Shown one piece after another: positions 1 to 8,275 of a DNA stretch of 64,000 nucleotides. This DNA comes from Sphaerisporangium sp. TRM90804 (lineage in GTDB: Bacteria > Actinomycetota > Actinomycetes > Streptosporangiales > Streptosporangiaceae), in the NCBI RefSeq assembly GCF_029846175.1, contig NZ_JARWAC010000025.1:62001-126000 (forward strand), in the 5' to 3' direction. Each line of letters starts with the position of its first letter. Position 1 is the stretch's first letter. The notes beneath the pieces are model-generated. The model had not been told where the DNA came from and did not search any database. It saw nothing but the letters and a program-made list of their open reading frames with translations. The position numbers and the translations under genes were made by a program.

Positions 1-223
1 CGCGGACGAGCACGTGGAGTTCCAGGGCCGTGGCCAGTCGGTAGAGCACGTCAACGGTGAGCTGCGACTCTCCGCGCTCGATGCGGGAGAGCTGGGCGGG
101 GTCGACGCCCGCCCTCGCTGCGACTGATCGCAGTGAGAGGCCCAGCCGGATACGGACTGCCCGCAAGGACAGGTCCGCTGTGGACGTTCCGTCTACAGAC
201 AGATCGTCCGGCGCGTTCATCAT
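1..223 (-). CDS. XRE-family helix-turn-helix regulator (partial, C-terminus outside window)
   Basis: The first 74 residues are visible; the gene continues past the left edge. Residues about 18-74 form a typical XRE helix-turn-helix: the stretch RIRLGLSLRSVAARAGVD is followed by QLSRIERGE, which is the recognition-helix signature. The start is one of two adjacent ATG codons at 223 and 220. The start codon lies inside the perfect inverted repeat at 221-255, so the protein probably controls its own expression and perhaps that of the divergent gene beginning near 300. The context is an integrative element, where such repressors commonly govern excision or transfer genes; that role is inference. 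Confidence 0.75.
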   Translation of the reverse strand, partial: MMNAPDDLSVDGTSTADLSLRAVRIRLGLSLRSVAARAGVDPAQLSRIERGESQLTVDVLYRLATALELHVLVR

Positions 224-255
224 GGAGACAGAGTGATCCTTACTCTGTCTCCATG
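221..255. promoter_or_regulatory. Perfect 14-bp inverted repeat, probable operator between divergent XRE genes
   Basis: The left arm CATGGAGACAGAGT (221-234) and the right arm ACTCTGTCTCCATG (242-255) are exact reverse complements separated by seven bases. The site overlaps the start codon of the leftward XRE gene and ends 45 bases before the start of the rightward one. Position and symmetry fit an operator for a dimeric XRE repressor; the repeat itself is seen, its role is inferred. Confidence 0.65.
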
Positions 256-299
256 TCAAATCGTTCGGCCGGATACGCAAGAATCTGGATGGATGATGA

Positions 300-1340
300 T
301 TGAGCGGCTACAGTGGCCACGTGGATGAGACCAAGCAGCCCCAGGCCCCGGAGCGCTACACGAGGGCGCCAAGAGAAGCCGGGAGCGACTACGGCGAGCT
401 TCCGGGGACCCACATCACGCCAAATCGCCTGGTGGCCTACAACATGGCCTACTTCCGCAAGGCGGCAGGCCTCAAGCAGGAGGACTTGGCGGCGCGGCTG
501 AACATGGCCCGAGGCCAGACCCTGTGGACGAACGCGTCCATCAGCGCCGCTGAACGGTCGTGGGATGGGAAGCGGGTGAGGCAGTTCGACGCCGATCTCA
601 TCCTCGGTCTGGCCACCACGCTCGGCCTGCCGATCGCAGCATTCTTCCTCCCCCCAGAGGATGACGGGATCAAGCAGCGATACCTCATGGACCTCCCGGA
701 CACGACGGGGAGGGGCAACGACTGCCTGTATATGGCCGATGTCCTCGACTACGTCATCAACACGGACGGCTTCACCTTCGAAGCCGAGGAGGACGCGGAG
801 GAGGACGCTGACCTACCCGAGAAGACCAACGAGCAGTATCGACGCCGGCTCAACGACGCCGTCGTCTTCTATCAGCGTGACGAGCCGCGCGAAGAAGGCG
901 AGACCACCTACGCGCAAGACGCTTGGGGCGTCCACGCCTCACAGCAGGCGACACACGATCAGATCCTGGAGAAGATCGATCGGACCCGATACCACTACGA
1001 AGCTCTTCGTCAACTCTTGGGCGATATCGGCCGCGTACAGGACGACCTCTACGAGCAGCTTGGACTGATCGGGAAAGAACGTCTCCCCGATCCAATTGCG
1101 AAGGTCGCCGTGGACAGGTTCCGCGCTGGCGAATCGGTCGAAGCAATTGCTTCCAGCCTCGAAAAGAGCACGTGGCTGATTGAGAAGGCCCTGATAGAGG
1201 CCCGGTTGGGGTACCTCCAGTATTCCCCTGAGGCTAAAGCCCACGTCTTCGTCCAGCTCGAAGATTTGGACGCTGTCATGAGGCGCAGGGATGAGGAGCT
1301 GAAGCAACGAAAAGTAGCCCAGGGGCAGGGCGAGTCATGA
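300..1340 (+). CDS. XRE-type helix-turn-helix regulator upstream of the integrase
   Basis: This 346-residue protein has an N-terminal helix-turn-helix at about residues 42-110, with NMAYFRKAAGLKQEDLAARL and then SISAAERSWDGKR and LILGLATTLGLPIAAFFLPP. The remainder is charged, largely helical and not assigned to a domain. The start used is TTG at 300, directly after an in-frame stop; GTG at 321 is an alternative and neither has a strong ribosome site. The stop overlaps the integrase start by four bases (ATGA at 1337-1340), so the two are translationally coupled. A role in controlling integration or excision is inferred from this linkage and from the palindrome 45 bases upstream. Confidence 0.8.
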   Translation: MSGYSGHVDETKQPQAPERYTRAPREAGSDYGELPGTHITPNRLVAYNMAYFRKAAGLKQEDLAARLNMARGQTLWTNASISAAERSWDGKRVRQFDADLILGLATTLGLPIAAFFLPPEDDGIKQRYLMDLPDTTGRGNDCLYMADVLDYVINTDGFTFEAEEDAEEDADLPEKTNEQYRRRLNDAVVFYQRDEPREEGETTYAQDAWGVHASQQATHDQILEKIDRTRYHYEALRQLLGDIGRVQDDLYEQLGLIGKERLPDPIAKVAVDRFRAGESVEAIASSLEKSTWLIEKALIEARLGYLQYSPEAKAHVFVQLEDLDAVMRRRDEELKQRKVAQGQGES

Positions 1341-3037
1341 CGGCGGGTGCTTTTAAGCGCTGCAAGTGCCGTGACAACGCGAGTCGAGAACTCGGCGCAA
1401 AATGCCCGAAGTTGCGGCGCAAAGACGGGTCGTGGAACCCCAACCACGGATCTTGGTACGGCAAGAAGGAGTACACCCCCGGCGCAGACGGCGCCCGGGT
1501 CCGCCTGGCCGTCGGCGGGTTCCGTACCGAGGCCGACCTGTCCGACTTCTTCGAGTCCGCTGACCGGCTCATGGACGTCCCCGACGCCGGCCCGGACGGT
1601 CACGAGGCGCGGCTGGAGATCCTCGGCCTGATCCGCCAGGCCCGGAAGACCGGCGCCGACCTCCCAGACTGCGACGAGCTGCGGCGCAAGTACCGGGCGG
1701 GGCAGACGTTCCACGCGGTGACGTTCGGGGAGTTCTGGGCACGGTGGATCGCGCGGCGGCGGAAGTCGGCGGACATCCGCAAGACCACGATCCGGGCGTA
1801 CGAGTCCCACCACCGCGTCCACCTGCACGTCCTGGACCCGGTGCGGATGGACCGCCTGCGCGTCTCCGTCGTCCAGGAGATGTTCGACGGGGTCGACGCC
1901 AAGAATGAGGCGCTCCTCCAAGCCCGCGCCTCCGAGGACCCGGCCGTGCGCGCCTCGGTAAAGGGTCAGCGGATCACAGGCCCGGCGACCAAGCAGCGGA
2001 TCCGGGCCACGCTGCGCTCCGCGCTGAGCGACGCCCAGCGCGAGAACCTCGTAACGGACAACGTGGCGAAGCTGGTCAAGCTGGAAGCGGGGAAGCGGCC
2101 GAAAGGGCTGGTGTGGACCAAGGCCCGTGTGGAGGCATGGTCAGCGCAGTTCCAGCAGAGACTCGAAGCGGTGCGCGCGGCCGGTGGCGGCAAGACGTCG
2201 AGCGCCTTCAACGTGTGGGAGTCGACGCCCCGGCCGAGTCCGGTCATGGTGTGGACGCCGGCGCAGCTCGGGGTGTTCCTCGACCAGGCGACCGGTCACC
2301 ACCTTTACCCCCTGTTCCACCTGGTGGCGTTCCGCGGCCTGCGTCGGGGTGAGTCCTGCGGTGTCCGATGGGTCGACCTTGACTTGGACGAGGGCACGCT
2401 CGCGGTCTCCAAGCAGCTCGTGCAGGTGGGTTGGGAGTTCGAGGAGGGGGAGCCGAAGACCGGCTCCAGCGACGCGACGATCGCCCTCGACAAGGCGTCG
2501 GTGGCGGTGCTGAGGGCGCACCGGGCGCGGCAGAACGAGGAACGCCTCGCATGGGGCCAGGCGTGGCAGGACACTGGACGAGTGTTCACCAGAGAGGACG
2601 GCACCGAGCTGCACCCGGCTTCGATCAGCGAGATGTTCGCCCGGCTCGCTTACGCGGCTGGCCTGCCGCCGATTCGGCTGCATGACCTTCGGCATGGTGC
2701 GGCCACGATGGGCCTGTCCGCCGGCGTCGAGATGGCGGCCGTGAAGGCGATGCTTCGCCACTCCTCGATCACGATCACGACCGACACCTATACCGCGATC
2801 ATGCCCGAGGTGGCTCACGAGGCGGCCGAAGCCATCGCCGCTCTGGTGCCTCGGAAGGTCGCCGTGGGGGAGGCGTCCGAGACTGCCGGTCCCCCTTCGG
2901 TCCCCCCGGTCGTGGTCCCCATCCCTACGGATTCCGGGGCCGCCATGAAAGACCAGGTCAGCGGGAGGTCTGAGGGTGGGCCGCCAGGGATTCGAACCCT
3001 GAACCTACGGATTAAAAGTCCGCAGCTCTGCCATTGA
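1337..3037 (+). CDS. Tyrosine recombinase / integrase of an integrative element
   Basis: The protein has 566 residues. The N-terminus is basic and has several cysteines (RCKCRD, then KCPKLRRKDGSW), as in actinomycete integrative element integrases with an arm-binding domain. A SAM-like core-binding region follows around residues 130-230. The catalytic domain shows FRGLRRGE (first arginine), LHDLRHG (His-x-x-Arg box), LRHSSI and TDTYTA with the nucleophilic tyrosine. It catalyses site-specific strand exchange between attP and attB. It is coupled by a four-base overlap to the upstream XRE gene. Its last about 20 codons are read from the antisense of the tRNA-Lys gene, which places the attachment site here and marks the right end of the element. 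Confidence 0.92.
   Translation: MTAGAFKRCKCRDNASRELGAKCPKLRRKDGSWNPNHGSWYGKKEYTPGADGARVRLAVGGFRTEADLSDFFESADRLMDVPDAGPDGHEARLEILGLIRQARKTGADLPDCDELRRKYRAGQTFHAVTFGEFWARWIARRRKSADIRKTTIRAYESHHRVHLHVLDPVRMDRLRVSVVQEMFDGVDAKNEALLQARASEDPAVRASVKGQRITGPATKQRIRATLRSALSDAQRENLVTDNVAKLVKLEAGKRPKGLVWTKARVEAWSAQFQQRLEAVRAAGGGKTSSAFNVWESTPRPSPVMVWTPAQLGVFLDQATGHHLYPLFHLVAFRGLRRGESCGVRWVDLDLDEGTLAVSKQLVQVGWEFEEGEPKTGSSDATIALDKASVAVLRAHRARQNEERLAWGQAWQDTGRVFTREDGTELHPASISEMFARLAYAAGLPPIRLHDLRHGAATMGLSAGVEMAAVKAMLRHSSITITTDTYTAIMPEVAHEAAEAIAALVPRKVAVGEASETAGPPSVPPVVVPIPTDSGAAMKDQVSGRSEGGPPGIRTLNLRIKSPQLCH
2977..3037. other. Probable attachment site (att) inside the tRNA-Lys gene
   Basis: The integrase reading frame overlaps the 3' part of the tRNA-Lys gene, the classic geometry of an element integrated into the 3' half of a tRNA gene. 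The element lies to the left. The second att copy should be beyond the left edge of the window, so the exact core cannot be defined here. Confidence 0.6.
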
Positions 3038-3048
3038 GCTAGCGGCCC
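2977..3048 (-). tRNA. tRNA-Lys (anticodon UUU)
   Basis: The reverse strand folds as a full cloverleaf. The acceptor strand GGGCCGC pairs with GCGGCCC, followed by discriminator A. The anticodon stem GCGGA/TCCGT encloses the loop CTTTTAA, giving anticodon TTT. The T arm is CAGGG/CCCTG around TTCGAAT. CCA is not encoded. The 3' end faces the integrase. Confidence 0.95.
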
Positions 3049-3275
3049 GGCTCGATTGCAGGGTACTGAGCGTACCGCGCCTGGGGCGAACGGCTTCCCG
3101 TATGGGAGGGGTCTTGGGGGCTGGAGTCGGGCAAGGGGGGCTCTGGTGGTGGGTGGGGTCGCCGGGCGGGGGGAGGGCGCCAGGGTTGGGGGCTCTTGGG
3201 GTTCAGGGCGGTGCCAGGGTCGGGCCAGGGGGAATCCCGATGTGCTAAGGGGAGGGCTGCGGGCAGTCTTGAGAC

Positions 3276-3749
3276 ATGAACGAGATGAACACCTTCGGGT
3301 ACAAGCCGGGCAAGGAACTCCGCCGCACCAGGCACGGGAAGATCGTCGCCGGTGTGTGCTCCGGCGCCGGGGAGTTCCTCGGCGTCGACGCCAACATCCT
3401 GCGGCTGGCGCTCGGCGTCGCCACCTTCTTCGGAGGGCTGGGAGTCGGCATCTACGCCGTCGCGTGGCTGCTCATCCCGCAGGAGGGGAAGATCACCTCG
3501 ATCGTCCAGGATCTGATCGAGAAGCAGAAGACCGGCGAAGGGACCGCCTGGCAGCAGGCTTCCGAGCACTGGCAGAAGGCCTCCAGCTCCTGGCAGCAGC
3601 CCTCCAAGGCGCCGAACCCGCCCTCCTACGCCGACCAGCCGCCGTACGCCGACGCTCCGACCTACGGCGCCCCGACCTACAACGACCCGACCTCCACGCC
3701 CCAGGACCGGCCGCAGCCGCCGGTGGACGAGCCGCCCGCGAAGGCGTGA
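3276..3749 (+). CDS. PspC-domain membrane protein
   Basis: The protein has 157 residues. A PspC domain occupies about residues 14-72: LRRTRHGKIVAGVCSGAGEF, then a hydrophobic membrane segment (LRLALGVATFFGGLGVGIYAVAWLLIP), as in envelope-stress proteins of the phage-shock family. The C-terminal tail is rich in Gln, Trp, Pro and Tyr and is probably flexible. No clear ribosome site precedes the ATG. It converges with the MFS gene; the two stop codons are almost adjacent and separated only by a short GTGAC/GTCAC inverted repeat. Confidence 0.85.
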   Translation: MNEMNTFGYKPGKELRRTRHGKIVAGVCSGAGEFLGVDANILRLALGVATFFGGLGVGIYAVAWLLIPQEGKITSIVQDLIEKQKTGEGTAWQQASEHWQKASSSWQQPSKAPNPPSYADQPPYADAPTYGAPTYNDPTSTPQDRPQPPVDEPPAKA

Positions 3750-3750
3750 C

Positions 3751-5043
3751 TCAGGTCACCTGGGCACGGACCCTGGTGATTATCTCGGCACGAGACTCGG
3801 CCCAGAGCACGGCCAGTAACGCGGCCACGGACAGCCCTGACGCTCCGGCGAGGGCGACCACCGGCTCTGGGCCGAGCACCTGTGCGGCGGCCCCTCCGAT
3901 GAGGATGCCGATGCCCTGGGCGCCGAGCAGGCCCGACTGGACGAGCCCGAAGGCCTGGCCGCGCCGGTTGGCCGGCACACACTGCACGAACGCGGCGTTG
4001 GCCGCGAGCTGGTAGGCCCCGCCGATGCCGGCGAGCGTCCACAGCGCCAGGACGACGGCCACCGGCGGGCGCATGGCGCAGCCGATGAGCGGGGCGCAGC
4101 TCAGCATCGCCATCCAGCCCATGGCGCGCAGCCGCCGCGTAGGCGACACGAACCGGGCGAACACGAACGCGCCGACCACCGTCCCCGTCGGCATCGCGGC
4201 CATGAGCAGGCCCGTGATGACGGTGATCGTGCGGGGGTCGTCGCTGAACGTCGCGGCGTACGGCACGGCGATGCCCTCGGGAAGCACGTAGAAGCCGCAG
4301 AGCCAGGCGAACAGCACCAGAGTGCGCAGCCGCCGGTCGCCGAAGACGAGCTTCGCCCCCGCCTTGGTCATGCTCCACATGGACGCGGGGACGCCGTCCT
4401 CGAGCTCGGGCGCGGGACGACGGCGCACACCCACTGCCAAGATCAGCGCGGACGCCAGGAAGGTCACGGCGTCGAGCGCGAGGCCACGGTGGGGGCCGAT
4501 CGTGGCGATCATCCCGGCGCCGACGGCGAAGCCGAGCATCTGCGCGGCCTGGTTGGTCATGTTCTGCAGGCCCGAGCCCGCGACGTACCGGTCTCCCTCA
4601 AGGATCTCCGGCAGCAGGGCGGCCCGCGCGGCGGTGAACGGCGAGCTGAGCAGCACCACGAGGAAGACCAGGGCGCACAGGACGGGGAACGGCATTCCGG
4701 GCAGGGCCATCAGGCCGACCAGCACGGCCCGTGCGACGTCGCACACGATCATGACCCGGCGGCGCGGGTAGCGGTCGGCCAGCCCCGCGAGCAGCGGCCC
4801 GCCGAGGATCGGCGGCAGGTAGGTCAGCGCGTAGACGGCGGCGGTGGCGAGCGGCGAGCCCGTCCGGTCGTAGACCAGCAGGGCGAGCGCGACCTGGGCG
4901 AGTTGGTCGCCGAGCAGGGAGAGGCACTGACCGGCCCACAGCGCGCGAAACTCGCCGATCGCGATGACCTCGCCGTAGGTCGCTCGGCTTTCGGGCGAGC
5001 GGCGGTGCCGCCCGGGCAGCCGGCCTGGCCTTGTGGCCGCCAT
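3751..5043 (-). CDS. MFS-family exporter
   Basis: The protein has 430 residues and about 12 hydrophobic segments. LLGDQLAQVALALLVYDRTGSPLATA near the N-terminus and LAGLADRYPRRRVMIV (cytoplasmic loop 2-3 signature) are typical of MFS drug-exporter-like proteins. The ATG at 5043 is preferred because GGAGA precedes it at ribosome-site spacing; a GTG at 5079 would add 12 residues with no clear site. The substrate is unknown. The gene stands alone and converges with the PspC gene. Confidence 0.85.
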   Translation of the reverse strand: MAATRPGRLPGRHRRSPESRATYGEVIAIGEFRALWAGQCLSLLGDQLAQVALALLVYDRTGSPLATAAVYALTYLPPILGGPLLAGLADRYPRRRVMIVCDVARAVLVGLMALPGMPFPVLCALVFLVVLLSSPFTAARAALLPEILEGDRYVAGSGLQNMTNQAAQMLGFAVGAGMIATIGPHRGLALDAVTFLASALILAVGVRRRPAPELEDGVPASMWSMTKAGAKLVFGDRRLRTLVLFAWLCGFYVLPEGIAVPYAATFSDDPRTITVITGLLMAAMPTGTVVGAFVFARFVSPTRRLRAMGWMAMLSCAPLIGCAMRPPVAVVLALWTLAGIGGAYQLAANAAFVQCVPANRRGQAFGLVQSGLLGAQGIGILIGGAAAQVLGPEPVVALAGASGLSVAALLAVLWAESRAEIITRVRAQVT

Positions 5044-5211
5044 ATGTCTCCGCTTGGCTCGCTGGGCCGTACCTGACACACCGTGTTCAGTATGTCACCT
5101 ACGGTGCCCGAGCCGCCCGTCGTTACGCAAGAGCAGGCCAGCCGAACGGCCCGCCGCTTGCCCTCTTTCAGGTGCTATGTACCGAACGGCGATGCCTGGT
5201 GGGCGGGTACG

Positions 5212-5553
5212 TCACCAGCCGAGCTCATGCAAACGATCATCGTCGATGCCGAAATGGTGCGCTATCTCGTGGACGACGGTGATCTGTACCTCCTCCACCA
5301 CCTCTTCCTCGGTTTGGCACATCTCGCAGATGGGGTTGCGGTAGATCTCGATCCGGTCCGGAAGGACGCCCGAGTACCACTCCCCCCGCTCGGTCAGTGG
5401 AATGCCGGTGTAGAGCCCGAGCAGCCCCGGTTCGGGGGGATCGTCCACCACGACCATGACCATGTTGTCCATGACCCGCGCGAGTTCGGGCGGGATGGTG
5501 TCCAACGCCTCGGCCACAAGTTGCTCGAACTTCTCCCGCGAAACTTCGATCAC
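5212..5553 (-). CDS. Small zincin-type metallopeptidase family protein
   Basis: The protein has 113 residues and ends with HEIAHHFGIDDDRLHELGW, an HExxH zinc-binding motif followed by an extended region with Glu, as in the PF06262 minimal zincin family that is widespread in actinobacteria. Length matches that family. The start is GTG. The physiological substrate of the family is not established. Confidence 0.88.
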   Translation of the reverse strand: MIEVSREKFEQLVAEALDTIPPELARVMDNMVMVVVDDPPEPGLLGLYTGIPLTERGEWYSGVLPDRIEIYRNPICEMCQTEEEVVEEVQITVVHEIAHHFGIDDDRLHELGW

Positions 5554-5720
5554 ACCGTCAATCGTGTCACCGCGGAGAGAGGGTGTGGTAGTTCGTCCCC
5601 CTGCATCGGCTTATGGAAGGGTGCTTAGCCGCTGGCCAGACGATTCTTGACCGTTCTGTGAACGGCGGTTGACTCGTGGCCGCTATGAGATGTGCGGCGT
5701 TTTCGGGTAGGCAAGTCGCG

Positions 5721-7346
5721 ATGAACTTCATGCGCTGGAGGCAGGCCGCCTCGCGGCTGAGCGAGCGGCGAGCCGTAAACCGGACGGCGACCGTCCTGAT
5801 CATCGGGATCGTCGCCCTCGCCGGAGCCTGGTTAGGCATCGCCATGGGAGCCAGGGTCAGTACGGCGGTCGGTCCCGCCGAGATAGGGATGAGCCTCCAA
5901 CCCTCCTGGGGCGGGCAGACCGTCCTCGACGTCCGCCCGCTCGGCACGTTGCGGTTCGACTCCCACCACGGACCGGTACAGCTCGGCCTGAGCCTCGACG
6001 GCATCAGGGCCGACGTCGCCCAGCAGCTCCTGGAGAGCCCCCGATGGGCCGAGACCCTTCCCGGCCTCATCGAGGCCGACCTCATGCTGGGACTGCGCGA
6101 GCTGCTCGTCAGGGCCGTGCTCTTCGGGACCGCCGGCGGCTTCCTCGTCGGGCTGGTCGTCTTCCGCCGGCTGCGGCGCGCGGTGTGGACGAGCCTTGGC
6201 AGCCTCGGCGCGGTGGCGGTCGCCGTCGTCCTGGCGGTGACGACCTTCAACCCCGCCTCCGTCGCCGAACCCCGCTACACCGGCCTGCTCACCGGCGTGC
6301 CGTCGCTGATCGGCAGCGCCGAGTCGATCGTCACGCGCTTCACGGAGTACCGAGGGCAGCTCGCCAAGCTGGTCACCAACGTCTCGCAGCTCTACCACGC
6401 CGGCACCACGCTGCCGGTGTACGAACCCGACCCGAACACGCTGCGGGTGCTGCACGTCTCGGACATCCACCTCAACCCGGTGGCCTGGAACATGATCCGC
6501 TCGCTGCGCGACCAGTTCAACATCAACGTCGTTCTGGACACCGGGGACATCGCCGACCACGGCACCAAGGCCGAGAACAAGTTCGTGGAGGAGATCGGCA
6601 AGCTCGGCGTGCCCTACGTCTACGTCCGGGGCAACCACGACTCCGACGCCACGCAGGACGCCATCGCCGAGCAGAAGAACGCCGTCGTCCTGGACGGCGA
6701 GGCGAAGACCGTCGAGGGCCTGCGCATCTACGGGGTCGGGGACCCCAGGTTCACGCCCGACAAGTCGGTGGAGGTCAAGTCCGACGACGCCTCGCTGGAG
6801 AGCCTCGGCCGCTCGCACGCCAGGAACCTGACGCCCGCCCCCCTCACCGCGAAGGCGTCCGCGTCCGAGCGCGCGGGATCTCCCAGCCCCAAGCCCTCCG
6901 GCCCGGCGACCAAGCCCGCGAGCACCAAGGGCAAGGACGCCAAGAAGATCGACGTCGACGTGGTCGCCGTTCACGACCCGACGATCGGACGGGCCTTCGC
7001 CGGCGCGGTGTCGCTGGTGCTCACCGGCCACGTCCACGAACGGTCGACGGAGATGCTCAGCTCGCGGACCCGCCTGATGATCCAGGGTTCGACCGGCGGC
7101 GCCGGCCTGCGCGGCCTGGAGCACGACGAGCCGACCCCCATCCAGGCCTCGGTGCTGTACTTCGACAGGAAGACCCACCGCCTCCAGGCCTGGGACGACG
7201 TGACGCTCGGCGGTCTGGGCGAGCAATGGGTACAGATCCAGCGTCACGTGGAGACCGACCCTGGCCGTACAATTTCCCCGGAGCCGCTTTCGTCCCCGTC
7301 GCCAACGGGAGAAGAGGGCGCAACCGCGACGCCCGCCAGGGGCTGA
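5721..7346 (+). CDS. Membrane-anchored metallophosphoesterase
   Basis: The protein has about 541 residues. Membrane segments lie near the N-terminus (TATVLIIGIVALAGAWLGIA) and at two sites before the catalytic domain (FLVGLVVF and AVAVVLAVTTF). The calcineurin-like phosphoesterase domain follows with all metal-binding blocks: VSDIHLN, DTGDIADHG, RGNHDSD and LTGHVHE. A disordered Ala/Pro/Lys insert of about 40 residues sits between the third and fourth blocks. ATG at 5721 is chosen; in-frame GTG 5676 and ATG 5685 would extend it by up to 15 residues. The substrate is not known. Confidence 0.85.
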   Translation: MNFMRWRQAASRLSERRAVNRTATVLIIGIVALAGAWLGIAMGARVSTAVGPAEIGMSLQPSWGGQTVLDVRPLGTLRFDSHHGPVQLGLSLDGIRADVAQQLLESPRWAETLPGLIEADLMLGLRELLVRAVLFGTAGGFLVGLVVFRRLRRAVWTSLGSLGAVAVAVVLAVTTFNPASVAEPRYTGLLTGVPSLIGSAESIVTRFTEYRGQLAKLVTNVSQLYHAGTTLPVYEPDPNTLRVLHVSDIHLNPVAWNMIRSLRDQFNINVVLDTGDIADHGTKAENKFVEEIGKLGVPYVYVRGNHDSDATQDAIAEQKNAVVLDGEAKTVEGLRIYGVGDPRFTPDKSVEVKSDDASLESLGRSHARNLTPAPLTAKASASERAGSPSPKPSGPATKPASTKGKDAKKIDVDVVAVHDPTIGRAFAGAVSLVLTGHVHERSTEMLSSRTRLMIQGSTGGAGLRGLEHDEPTPIQASVLYFDRKTHRLQAWDDVTLGGLGEQWVQIQRHVETDPGRTISPEPLSSPSPTGEEGATATPARG

Positions 7347-7351
7347 CCGCT

Positions 7352-7381
7352 TTGGCATCGGGGGCTGACGTCCCCTATGCT
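7352..7381 (+). promoter_or_regulatory. Probable promoter of the tRNA cluster
   Basis: TTGGCA (7352-7357) and TATGCT (7376-7381) are separated by 18 bases, about 50 bases upstream of tRNA-Glu. This matches the vegetative sigma-70-type consensus well. Confidence 0.55.
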
Positions 7382-7430
7382 TCAGAGGTCTCCGACGGAA
7401 GGCGTCACGGAACCAGGGCGAGAGTCCTGA

Positions 7431-7503
7431 GCCCCCATCGTCTAGTGGCCTAGGACACCGCCCTTTCAAGGCGGCGGCACGGGTTCGAATCCCGTTGGGG
7501 GCA
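7431..7503 (+). tRNA. tRNA-Glu (anticodon UUC)
   Basis: The acceptor GCCCCCA pairs with TGGGGGC, followed by discriminator A. The anticodon stem CCGCC/GGCGG holds the loop CTTTCAA, anticodon TTC. The T arm ACGGG/CCCGT surrounds TTCGAAT. Confidence 0.95.
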
Positions 7504-7608
7504 CGCGCGAGCCGATGCCACACGGCAAGCCGGGAGGTCAAAGATCTCCGGAGAGCTGGTAGGCTAAGCGAGCGCAAAGGGCCGGGGAACACCACCTCAG
7601 CCAAGCAA

Positions 7609-7683
7609 GGTCCTGTAGAGCAGTTTGGAGTGCTCGCCACCCTGTCAAGGTGGAGGTCGCGGGTTCAAGTCCCGTCAGGACCG
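7609..7683 (+). tRNA. tRNA-Asp (anticodon GUC)
   Basis: The acceptor GGTCCTG pairs with CAGGACC, followed by discriminator G. The anticodon stem CCACC/GGTGG holds the loop CTGTCAA, anticodon GTC. Confidence 0.95.
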
Positions 7684-7710
7684 CATAGGTCGGTGTCATC
7701 TCACCGCCAA

Positions 7711-7784
7711 GGTCAGGTAGCTCAGTCGGTACGAGCGTCCGCCTGAAAAGCGGAAGGTCGGCGGTTCGACCCCGCCCCTGACCA
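7711..7784 (+). tRNA. tRNA-Phe (anticodon GAA)
   Basis: The acceptor GGTCAGG pairs with CCTGACC, followed by discriminator A. The anticodon stem TCCGC/GCGGA holds the loop CTGAAAA, anticodon GAA. The integrase remnant at 8491 suggests that an element once inserted near its 3' end. Confidence 0.95.
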
Positions 7785-7803
7785 CAGCAACTGAGCAGCA
7801 AAC

Positions 7804-7834
7804 GCCCCGAGTCGATTACGGCCCGGGGCTTTTT
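7804..7834 (+). terminator. Intrinsic terminator of the tRNA cluster
   Basis: GCCCCG (7804-7809) pairs with CGGGGC (7824-7829), and five T bases follow at once. Confidence 0.75.
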
Positions 7835-7923
7835 GATGTCCAATGACAGCAACGTCCCAGCGGGATGTGGGTTAGCTTCTCTCGAAGTTTGTGATGCCCC
7901 AAACGAGGAGCACTCGGTGATGT

Positions 7924-7945
7924 GGGTAAGCGGTAGCGCTTACCC
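7924..7945. repeat. Perfect hairpin, copy 1 of a repeated palindrome
   Basis: GGGTAAGCG and CGCTTACCC are exact reverse complements around the loop GTAG. An almost identical copy lies at 8052-8073. No T-tract follows, so it does not look like a terminator. Confidence 0.7.
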
Positions 7946-8051
7946 GAGGTCATGGACCGAATCGACTGGGTGCCGCGGAGTGAGTTCAGCACTGTGAGCG
8001 AGGCGGTTGACAGTGCAGGGGCACTGAGATCTCAAGCCCGTGTGCGAGTTC

Positions 8052-8073
8052 GGGTAAGCGGTGACGCTTACCC
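8052..8073. repeat. Perfect hairpin, copy 2 of a repeated palindrome
   Basis: It has the same arms as copy 1 (GGGTAAGCG/CGCTTACCC) with loop GTGA, 128 bases downstream. The stem is fully conserved while the loop differs. Between the copies is a 41-codon ORF (7952-8077) with no recognisable product. The rest of 7835-8140 shows no gene. Confidence 0.7.
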
Positions 8074-8140
8074 CTGATCCGGGACCAGGACGACTCGCTC
8101 GCCGCGAGGCCGAACTGGCCCGGGGGTTGCCCGTTCAATC

Positions 8141-8275
8141 TCACTTGTAAAGTGAGATCACCGTCGCGATCACGGTAGCCAACCCTGCGAGCAGAGTGAC
8201 CATCGCTGTGACAGCATCAAGATCCGGCAACCACCGTGTCCACACATTGTGGGGTTTCTTCCGATGGCGAGCCAT
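8141..8275 (-). CDS. Tiny single-span membrane protein, unknown function
   Basis: The protein has 44 residues: a basic N-terminus (MARHRKKPHNVW) and one hydrophobic segment (AVTAMVTLLAGLATVIATVI) ending in SLYK. The ATG at 8275 is preceded by GAGGAGGTG at ideal spacing, an excellent ribosome site, which is the main support for a real gene. A longer in-frame start upstream has no such site. A perfect 9-bp hairpin (8138-8158) covers the stop codon. It lies inside the decayed insertion next to tRNA-Phe. Confidence 0.5.
   Translation of the reverse strand: MARHRKKPHNVWTRWLPDLDAVTAMVTLLAGLATVIATVISLYK

Noticed and set aside
5832-7640. 602-codon frame on the minus strand
   Set aside because: It is a shadow of the metallophosphoesterase gene and runs through tRNA genes; composition is not protein-like.
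7924-8077. 41-codon ORF (7952-8077) between the two hairpins
   Set aside because: No ribosome site and no recognisable sequence; its end simply runs through the second hairpin.
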